Below are positions 1 to 5,155 of a DNA stretch of 27,595 bases, piece by piece. The notes under the pieces are model-generated. The model was given only the letters and a program-made list of their open reading frames with translations, was not told the origin of the DNA and ran no database searches. Position numbers and translations under genes: made by a program. Source of the stretch: RGIG6353 sp045594565 (GTDB lineage Bacteria; Bacillota; Clostridia; Oscillospirales; SIG627). Every line of letters starts with the position of its first letter. Positions within the stretch are counted from its first letter, which is position 1. The DNA is taken from positions 1 to 27,595 of the forward strand of contig JAZNYT010000039.1 in NCBI GenBank assembly GCA_045594565.1, written 5' to 3'.

Positions 1-247
1 CGAGACCGCTACCGATCTTTTCTGTTCCGATGAGAGTTACGTTTGCTGCCTTTACCATTGCATCTGCTGCTTCGATTGCTGCAACAAGACCTCTGGTTTC
101 AACCATACCAAGTGCTTCAAGTGCCATTTTCTTTTCCTCCTTGATTTCAACCGCCTTTTCAACGGTTTCTGTGTTTGTATTAATATTTTTTGTTGACTGT
201 TTTTCGGTGCTCTTCTTCTGAGCTGATGTTTTCTTTTGCTGTTCCAT
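1..247 (-). CDS. BMC-H shell protein with 40-residue N-terminal extension (3' end cut by window edge)
   Basis: This is a partial gene for a hexameric microcompartment shell protein of the PduA/EutM type. The window holds only about the first 82 codons. From residue 41 it reads MALEALGMVETRGLVAAIEA, then a canonical EKIGSG pore loop. Before that lies a 40-residue hydrophilic extension rich in Lys, Gln, Thr and Glu, beginning MEQQKKTSAQKK. Two in-frame ATG starts are each preceded by a good SD site: the ATG at 247 by AAGGAG at 260-255 (7-nt spacing), and the ATG at 127 by AAGGAGG at 142-136 (8-nt spacing), which lies inside the extension's own codons. A normal BMC-H starts where the second ATG does, so both a long and a short product are possible. 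The upstream SD overlaps the stop codon of the preceding shell gene, suggesting coupled translation in the shell operon. Shell identity is near certain. Which start is used is open. Confidence 0.9.
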   Translation of the reverse strand, partial: MEQQKKTSAQKKSTEKQSTKNINTNTETVEKAVEIKEEKKMALEALGMVETRGLVAAIEAADAMVKAANVTLIGTEKIGSGL

Positions 248-258
248 CGTTATTCTCC

Positions 259-543
259 TTATTTATTAAGCCTTGCGGCACTGAGATTTACGATACGCAT
301 CGTTTCTTCGTGAGGGTTAGCGATAACAAGACTTGCAACAGGCTTCTTTATTGCTCTCGCCGTAGCGTTTTCAACCGCTGCGGTAACAGCAGAAACATCA
401 CCTTTTACTATAAGAGTAACAAGCCTGCCACCCATTTTTCTTTCCCATGTTACAAGCTCTACACTTGCCGACTTGCACATAATGTCAAGAGCATCCATAG
501 CAGCAGTAACACCGGATATTTCGATAAAGCCAAGTGATTCCAT
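259..543 (-). CDS. BMC-H microcompartment shell protein (PduA/EutM-like)
   Basis: This 94-residue protein is a single BMC domain that should form flat hexamers tiling the microcompartment shell. It begins MESLGFIEISGVTAAMDALD. The usual ELVTWERKMGGRLVTLIVKG segment carries a GGR pore loop in place of the canonical GSG, and the helix DVSAVTAAVENA and a conserved IANPHEE stretch follow. An excellent SD (GGAGGAGG) lies just before the ATG, and the gap to the preceding shell gene is only 14 nt. Length and order match known BMC-H proteins. The different pore residues, compared with the two neighbouring BMC-H genes, suggest it passes a different solute or differs in pore charge; that is inference. 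Confidence 0.95.
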   Translation of the reverse strand: MESLGFIEISGVTAAMDALDIMCKSASVELVTWERKMGGRLVTLIVKGDVSAVTAAVENATARAIKKPVASLVIANPHEETMRIVNLSAARLNK

Positions 544-557
544 TTCGTCCTCCTCCG

Positions 558-872
558 TCAGTTCTTATCGAAGCCGTGAATTTTCAACATCTTTTCGGTG
601 TCTTCTTCAACGTTTGCGATAATATGATGAGAAACAACTCCGCTGACTCTCTCTGCTGCTTTAACCGCCGCATCAACTGCTGCGGTAACGCTATCAACAG
701 AACCGCGGAACTTGACTACTACAAGCAAAGGTACAGGAAGCTTATCAGCATTTGCCGGTTTGTTTTTATCAAACCTTTCAACTGTTACGTCTGCGGCTTT
801 ACAACCGGCATCACAGGCAGCAAAAGCAGTAACAAGTCCGAAAACCTCTACCATTCCAACTGCATTTCCCAT
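558..872 (-). CDS. BMC-H shell protein with expanded pore loop
   Basis: This is a 104-residue single-BMC-domain shell protein. The N-terminal half (MGNAVGMVEVFGLVTAFAAC) and the C-terminal half (VTAAVDAAVKAAERV) are ordinary BMC-H. The loop that normally carries the four- or five-residue GSG pore motif is replaced by about 15 residues (34-48, FDKNKPANADKLPVP), making the protein about eight residues longer than a minimal BMC-H. It lies 16 nt downstream of the alcohol dehydrogenase and 14 nt upstream of another BMC-H in one transcript. The altered loop probably changes the size or gating of the central pore, but it could instead be a docking surface. Membership of the BMC-H family is clear. 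The consequence of the loop is inference. Confidence 0.93.
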   Translation of the reverse strand: MGNAVGMVEVFGLVTAFAACDAGCKAADVTVERFDKNKPANADKLPVPLLVVVKFRGSVDSVTAAVDAAVKAAERVSGVVSHHIIANVEEDTEKMLKIHGFDKN

Positions 873-888
873 AATTATTTACCTTTCC

Positions 889-2094
889 TTACAGGATAAT
901 AGCAATCTTCAAGCCTTCCATCTTGAGGTTTGTTTGATGAGCCTCGTTGATTTCTTCAAGCTTGTATTTGTGTGTGATAAGCTTATGTACAGGAAGTCCT
1001 ATGCCCTTTGCTCTCTTTAAGAAATCAAAGGTTGTTGCATAATCTCTGAGGGTGTATACCCAAGAGCCAACAGTTGTTATTTCCTTTGAGCAGATATCAA
1101 AGTGAGGATTGATTGTTGCGTCTCCACCATTGATGAAGAAGCCAAGCTCACAAAGACCGCCACCCTGTCTGATAAACTTATAAACGTTAGCATGTGCTAT
1201 AGGAGAACCTGTGCACTGGAATGCAAAGTCTGCAAGATAACCGCCGAATGCATCCTTAACACCTTCTGTAAGAGCTTCTATACCCTTGAACTCCTTGAAG
1301 TTGACTGTAGCAGTTGCACCCATTTCCTTTGCGAATTCAAGTCTCTTTGCCTCTCCGTCAACGGCAACGATGTTCTCGATACCCATTGTACGAAGAATTG
1401 CGATACAGAGAAGACCGATAGGGCCACATCCCTGAACAGCTACTCTGGAGTTAAATCTAAGAATACCTGTTGTCTTTGCTCTTTCTACTGCGTGAATAAG
1501 AACCGCACTGGGCTCAATAAGAATTCTTGAATCAAGATCAAGATTTGAAACGTTAAATACTGTTGAACCGCCTCTTACAACGATGTAATCAGCAAACCAA
1601 CCATTGAGGTGAATGTCGTCATCGGGAATAAGACCGTAAACTTCAGCACCTGCGCCAACGTTCTGCTTATTGAGATCGAACATTGTGATGTTGGGGTCGT
1701 CCTTGAAAATCATACAAGTAACAACCTTATCACCTATGTTAAGGGGCTTGCCTGCACTGTCCTTCTTAACGTTCTTACCCATTTTAACGATCTCACCTGT
1801 TCCCTCGTGTCCGAGGACTACAGGAATAAGTCCGAAGGGGTCGCGCTTAAACTCGTGGGCGTCAGTACCGCATACTCCGCATCCTTCTACCTTTACAAGG
1901 ATATCATCATCGCCAAGTTCGGGAATGGGGAACTCCTTGATTTCGTAGTTTTCGAGCTTAGTAAGCATAGCAACGCGTGCAGTCTTGGGGATTTTTTTAT
2001 CTGTAGAAGCAGCAGGCTTACTATCGTTCTTTGCGCCCATATTTGCAAGGACTTCTTTAACGATAGCTTCTATCTGTTCTGATTTGATGTCCAT
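889..2094 (-). CDS. Zinc-dependent MDR alcohol dehydrogenase with N-terminal encapsulation peptide
   Basis: This 401-residue medium-chain dehydrogenase is likely the NADH-dependent lactaldehyde reductase and/or propanol-forming enzyme that recycles NAD+ in the microcompartment. Residues 3-20 (IKSEQIEAIVKEVLANMG) form an amphipathic helix followed by a Lys/Ala/Ser-rich linker (21-37), the hallmark of BMC encapsulation peptides. The catalytic domain starts near residue 38. Catalytic zinc ligands are visible as C75 in GVCGTD and H96-E97 in GHEGTG, and the Rossmann loop is GCGPIG near residues 222-227. The four-cysteine structural zinc lobe common in this family is not apparent. The ATG follows AAAAGGAG. 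The gene lies 17 nt after the GlcG-like gene. Exact substrate is unproven: sorbitol- and threonine-dehydrogenase-like enzymes share this fold, so the role rests on the tag and neighbourhood. Confidence 0.88.
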   Translation of the reverse strand: MDIKSEQIEAIVKEVLANMGAKNDSKPAASTDKKIPKTARVAMLTKLENYEIKEFPIPELGDDDILVKVEGCGVCGTDAHEFKRDPFGLIPVVLGHEGTGEIVKMGKNVKKDSAGKPLNIGDKVVTCMIFKDDPNITMFDLNKQNVGAGAEVYGLIPDDDIHLNGWFADYIVVRGGSTVFNVSNLDLDSRILIEPSAVLIHAVERAKTTGILRFNSRVAVQGCGPIGLLCIAILRTMGIENIVAVDGEAKRLEFAKEMGATATVNFKEFKGIEALTEGVKDAFGGYLADFAFQCTGSPIAHANVYKFIRQGGGLCELGFFINGGDATINPHFDICSKEITTVGSWVYTLRDYATTFDFLKRAKGIGLPVHKLITHKYKLEEINEAHQTNLKMEGLKIAIIL

Positions 2095-2111
2095 TTTACA
2101 TTGCTCCTTTT

Positions 2112-2591
2112 CTAAATTATTTTATAAAACACATCTTTTGCAAATGCAGCAAGTGCAGTATCTTGCTCCTCTGAACCGCCTGATACGCCAACGGCACCGA
2201 TAACAGTGCCCTCAACCTCAAGAGGTTCTCCACCGCCAAATATAACAATACGTCCATTATTGGTAAACTGAATTCCATAAAGGGATTCACCCGGCTGTGC
2301 AAGAGATGAAAGTTTTTTTGTAGACATTTTTAAAGCAACACAAGTAAACGCCTTATTAACAGCTATGTCATAGCTTGCAATGTATGCATCATCCATACAT
2401 TCAACCGCTATAGTATTACCACCTCTGTCAGAGACAGCAACCACTGCTTTAACTCCCATTTCTTCCGCCTTTGCTTCTACTGCTGCAATAAGCTTTCTTG
2501 CAACCTTCAAAGTCATATTCGTAAGATCGGGCTTATTGTTTACGTATGTACTTACTACATCATTGATTATTTTATCAATGTTAGGATTCAT
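2112..2591 (-). CDS. GlcG/HbpS (PduO C-terminal-like) family protein
   Basis: This 159-residue protein belongs to the GlcG/HbpS family (PF03928), the domain also found at the C terminus of PduO and in several microcompartment operons. Recognisable features are the DRGGNTIAVECMDDA segment, NKAFTCVALKMST, and the glycine-rich end GTVIGAVGVSGGSEEQD. Family members bind haem or small ligands, and the role in this type of locus is not settled. Its first 18 residues (MNPNIDKIINDVVSTYVN) form an amphipathic helix that could be a weak encapsulation peptide. It sits between the aldolase (14-nt gap) and the alcohol dehydrogenase (17-nt gap) in one operon. I would not transfer the cob(I)alamin adenosyltransferase function of full PduO, since that domain is absent and the dehydratase here is B12-independent. 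Confidence 0.85.
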   Translation of the reverse strand: MNPNIDKIINDVVSTYVNNKPDLTNMTLKVARKLIAAVEAKAEEMGVKAVVAVSDRGGNTIAVECMDDAYIASYDIAVNKAFTCVALKMSTKKLSSLAQPGESLYGIQFTNNGRIVIFGGGEPLEVEGTVIGAVGVSGGSEEQDTALAAFAKDVFYKII

Positions 2592-2605
2592 AGCAACACC
2601 TCTGA

Positions 2606-3409
2606 TTACTTACCGAGCTGTGCAAGAACCTTCTTTGTGATTTCCTTGATTACGGCATCGTCAGATTCTGCACCCTTTGAGTGTGAGCAGTTACCCGAAC
2701 AACCGTGACAACTGGGTTTACCAGCCTTGGCATTGGGGCAAATATCAGCAGGATGCTTACCTGTCATACCAAACTGCTTTCTGATTTCATAAAGTCTCTG
2801 AACCTGTGCTTCAGAAAGCTGCTTAGGACCACCAAGAAGCTTGGACTGATAAAGAAGCTGTGCATAGAATTCAAGAGATTCCATCTTATGATAAGCCGCA
2901 AGAAGAGAATCAGAGTATGAAAGAGCACCGTGGTTTGCAAGAAGTACTGCATCATAATGCTGAAGGTACTTGGAAACTGCATCGGGAATCTCCTCAGTAG
3001 AAGGTGTGCCGTATTCTGCAATCGGAACACAACCAAGTGCAATAACTGCTTCGGGCATAATAGGCTCTGTAAGAGGAATGCCTGCAATAGCGAAGCTTGT
3101 AGCATAAGAAGGATGTGCATGTACTACGCTCTTAACGTCAGGTCTTTCCTTATAAACTCTCATGTGCATCTTAATTTCAGATGAAGGCTTGAAACCGGCG
3201 TTAGCCTGGATAACCTTTCCTGTTGCATCTACTTTACAAATGTACTCAGGGGTCATAAAGCCCTTACTTACACCTGTAGGAGTGCAAAGGAATTCATTAT
3301 CACTGATCTTAACGGAGATGTTTCCGTCGTTAGCAGCAACCATTCCTCTGTTGTAGATACGCTTACCAATTTCACAAATTTGTTTTTTGATTTCGTATTC
3401 TGAAGTCAT
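2606..3409 (-). CDS. Class II (L-fuculose/L-rhamnulose-1-phosphate type) aldolase with Cys-rich linker and C-terminal encapsulation peptide
   Basis: This 267-residue class II aldolase is expected to split L-fuculose-1-phosphate (or rhamnulose-1-phosphate) into dihydroxyacetone phosphate and L-lactaldehyde, the feedstock for 1,2-propanediol. The FucA residues are in place: catalytic E78 (SSEIKMH), zinc ligands H97 and H99 (VVHAHP) and H160 (ANHGA), each shifted by five from E. coli FucA (E73, H92, H94, H155). After the catalytic domain (about 1-215) comes a linker with four cysteines (C224, C234, C237, C241), then an amphipathic tail at 249-266 (SDDAVIKEITKKVLAQLG) typical of an encapsulation peptide. 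It is the first gene after the internal promoter at 3474-3502, with GAGGAGAG as ribosome site. Fuculose and rhamnulose substrates cannot be told apart from sequence. Confidence 0.9.
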   Translation of the reverse strand: MTSEYEIKKQICEIGKRIYNRGMVAANDGNISVKISDNEFLCTPTGVSKGFMTPEYICKVDATGKVIQANAGFKPSSEIKMHMRVYKERPDVKSVVHAHPSYATSFAIAGIPLTEPIMPEAVIALGCVPIAEYGTPSTEEIPDAVSKYLQHYDAVLLANHGALSYSDSLLAAYHKMESLEFYAQLLYQSKLLGGPKQLSEAQVQRLYEIRKQFGMTGKHPADICPNAKAGKPSCHGCSGNCSHSKGAESDDAVIKEITKKVLAQLGK

Positions 3410-3473
3410 TGTTTTCTCTCTCCTCTATGTTATTAATTTTTTCACATTATTATATATAAAATATTACATATAA

Positions 3474-3502
3474 ATTTTAACACTAAAACGCACTTATGTC
3501 AA
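3474..3502 (-). promoter_or_regulatory. Sigma-A promoter for the aldolase-to-shell operon
   Basis: On the minus strand TTGACA (3502-3497) and TAAAAT (3479-3474) are separated by exactly 17 nt, about 65 nt upstream of the aldolase ATG. It lies in the only sizeable gap of the microcompartment locus and should start a second transcript independent of the dehydratase promoter. Confidence 0.8.
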
Positions 3503-3542
3503 TAGCGTTTGTCGTATTTTTTGTTGTTTTTTGTAAGTTTTG

Positions 3543-3562
3543 TGTTGATTTAGTTGGTTTTT
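3543..3562 (-). promoter_or_regulatory. Candidate operator box shared with the dehydratase promoter
   Basis: This 20-bp element matches 7791-7810 at 17 of 20 positions. On the minus strand it begins AAAAACCA and ends CAACA. It overlaps the last codons and stop of the EutP-like gene and sits 40 nt upstream of the -35 box of the aldolase promoter. Long A/C-rich direct boxes upstream of a -35 would suit an activator such as an AraC-type regulator. No such regulator gene is in the window, so this is a candidate only. Confidence 0.4.
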
Positions 3563-3978
3563 AGATAATCAAGTAACTCATTTATTCCGTTTTTGTTGTA
3601 ACTGCTGGTAAAAAACACCTTTTCACACCCTGCTTCTCTGAGCCAAATTTCCGCCATATCAAGTCGTGCGTCCCGGTGGTCGCATTTAGTTACTATACCT
3701 ATTACAGGTCTTGTAGCAAGTCCTACTATGTTAGGCGGAAATAGAGTATAGTGCTCTATTGCCGACGTTACAAGCCCTATAACGTCCGATTCATACGAAT
3801 ATACAGCAAGTGCGCCGCCAAGATTTTTGGTCTCAGCATACTCACCCGGAGTGTCAATTATAAAATCCTCATAATCAACGTACTGAGTTTTATGATATTC
3901 CAATTTCTCGTTCTTGAGCGCAGATATCAAGGTACTCTTCCCTGCTTCGCTTCTGCCTATGAGTATAAGCCTTTTCAT
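3550..3978 (-). CDS. EutP/PduV-like small GTPase
   Basis: This 142-residue Ras-like P-loop protein belongs to the EutP/PduV family found in microcompartment operons. It carries the Walker A motif GRSEAGKST near the N terminus, the G3 motif DTPGE, and TKCD as the guanine-specificity motif. PduV has been reported on the outside of the compartment, possibly linking it to cell structures; EutP has also been studied as an acetate kinase. Which role applies here is unknown. I chose the ATG at 3978 because it forms a four-base ATGA overlap with the stop of the upstream shell gene and places the P-loop at the usual distance. A TTG 18 nt upstream is in frame but less likely. It ends the first transcript of the locus, with no terminator hairpin seen after it. 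Confidence 0.87.
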   Translation of the reverse strand: MKRLILIGRSEAGKSTLISALKNEKLEYHKTQYVDYEDFIIDTPGEYAETKNLGGALAVYSYESDVIGLVTSAIEHYTLFPPNIVGLATRPVIGIVTKCDHRDARLDMAEIWLREAGCEKVFFTSSYNKNGINELLDYLKTN

Positions 3979-4346
3979 GTTCTTGTAATTTCGCAAACTG
4001 TGAAGCCAAGCTTTTCCTTAGCATATCCTACAACAGAAAGAAGTGACTCTGTAACCTCCGACACGCTTCCTGTAATTATAAGAGTTCCACTGAATCTGTC
4101 TACAAATCCAAGAGAAGCACCTGAAGTTTTGAGAGCTATGTCCGCCGCAATTATCGCATACTCTGCAGGAGACATCGTAACGATGCCTATAGCTGAGCGC
4201 ACAGAATAGTCGATCGTAGGGTCAAGTCCGAGCTTACGGTAAAGTATCTTATCAGGGTTAGCAATAATGTGAGCCAAAGTAATCTGTTTACCGGGTACGA
4301 GCTCTTGTATTATTCTCTGTTTTATTTCGTTATCGAGTATTTCCAT
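3975..4346 (-). CDS. EutS/PduU-like circularly permuted BMC shell protein
   Basis: This 123-residue shell protein has an N-terminal arm (KQRIIQELVPGKQITLAHII) followed by a permuted BMC domain, including DYSVRSAIGIVTMSPAEYAI and GFVDRFSGTLIITGSVSEV. This layout marks the EutS/PduU class, whose hexamers carry a small beta-barrel over the pore. It matches the usual length of about 115-125 residues. It follows the activase gene by 14 nt and overlaps the EutP-like GTPase by four bases, so the two are probably translated together, as EutS and EutP are adjacent in ethanolamine operons. Its location beside the dehydratase rather than with the other shell genes is usual for this kind of locus. Confidence 0.93.
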   Translation of the reverse strand: MEILDNEIKQRIIQELVPGKQITLAHIIANPDKILYRKLGLDPTIDYSVRSAIGIVTMSPAEYAIIAADIALKTSGASLGFVDRFSGTLIITGSVSEVTESLLSVVGYAKEKLGFTVCEITRT

Positions 4347-4360
4347 TTTATTACCTCAAA

Positions 4361-5155
4361 TTATCCGCCTATGTTAACTGTAAGTCCCGATTTTTCGGCA
4401 ACGGCTTTCAAAGCTAACATCTTCTCTTTTGTGGGAGGCGGAACGTCACCCATTTTGTATTCCCTTCCAAGGCCGACATATTTATCATAGCCCAAACGAT
4501 GATAAGGAAGCAAGTTTATCTCTTTCACGTTTGTTAAAGTTGCTGCGAAATCCGCAATATCTTTAATTTCTTTTTCGGTATCATTAAACCCCGGAATAAC
4601 GGGAACCCTTACCACAAAGCGCTTCGCCAGAGCAGAAACTCTCCTTGCGTTCTGAAGAATCAACTCATTTTTCATGGTGGTGAACTCTTCGTGCTTCCCC
4701 GAATTCATATGCTTTATGTCAACAAGGAACGTGTCAATGTAAGGTATAAGAGGCTCAATCATATCAAAAGGAACACACAAGGTTGTTTCTATTGCCGTAT
4801 TGATTCCAAAACCCTTACAAGTTCTCAAAAGCGCCAACGCAAAATCTGCCTGACAAAGTGTTTCTCCGCCGGATAGAGTTAAGCCTCCGCCGCTTCTGCG
4901 ATAGTAGTTCAAGTCCTTTTTAACTGTTTCAAAAACCTCTGCAACAGTTACGTCCTTACCGATAGTCTCAATTTTATTTCCCTTCTTCATATCCTGTATG
5001 CTATAACTCTGTGATTCAGGATTACAGCACCAGCGACATCTGAGAAGGCATCCTTTAAGAAAAACTATCGTTCTTATTCCCGGACCGTCGTGTGTAGAAA
5101 ACTGCTGAATATCAAATATTCTGCCTTTAACCGATAAGTCCTTATTGTTTTCCAT
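4361..5155 (-). CDS. Glycyl-radical enzyme activating enzyme (radical SAM)
   Basis: This 264-residue radical SAM protein is expected to use S-adenosylmethionine and a [4Fe-4S] cluster to put the radical on the dehydratase glycine. The cluster motif CxxxCxxC is C36, C40, C43, inside FLKGCLLRCRWCCNP, preceded by the family signature STHDGPGIRT. SAM-binding features include LSGGET and the VRVPVIPGFND strand. The two-cluster ferredoxin-like insertion usual after the CxxxCxxC motif in dehydratase and choline-lyase activases is absent: residues 45-70 contain no further cysteines, so the protein resembles pyruvate formate-lyase activase in size. Its ATG overlaps the dehydratase stop (TAATG), which ties their translation together. 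Function as the partner of that enzyme is very likely. Confidence 0.94.
   Translation of the reverse strand: MENNKDLSVKGRIFDIQQFSTHDGPGIRTIVFLKGCLLRCRWCCNPESQSYSIQDMKKGNKIETIGKDVTVAEVFETVKKDLNYYRRSGGGLTLSGGETLCQADFALALLRTCKGFGINTAIETTLCVPFDMIEPLIPYIDTFLVDIKHMNSGKHEEFTTMKNELILQNARRVSALAKRFVVRVPVIPGFNDTEKEIKDIADFAATLTNVKEINLLPYHRLGYDKYVGLGREYKMGDVPPPTKEKMLALKAVAEKSGLTVNIGG

Noticed and set aside
2112..2591. Cobalamin adenosyltransferase (PduO) function
   Set aside because: Only the GlcG-like C-terminal type domain is present; the adenosyltransferase domain is missing and the dehydratase here needs no B12.
3503..3516. Catabolite-responsive element (cre) near the aldolase promoter
   Set aside because: The ACAAACGCTATTG segment shares the CG core but has about five mismatches to the 14-bp consensus.
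3550..3996. TTG start at 3996 for the EutP-like GTPase
   Set aside because: It would overlap the shell gene by 22 nt. The ATG at 3978 gives a standard ATGA overlap and the usual distance to the P-loop.
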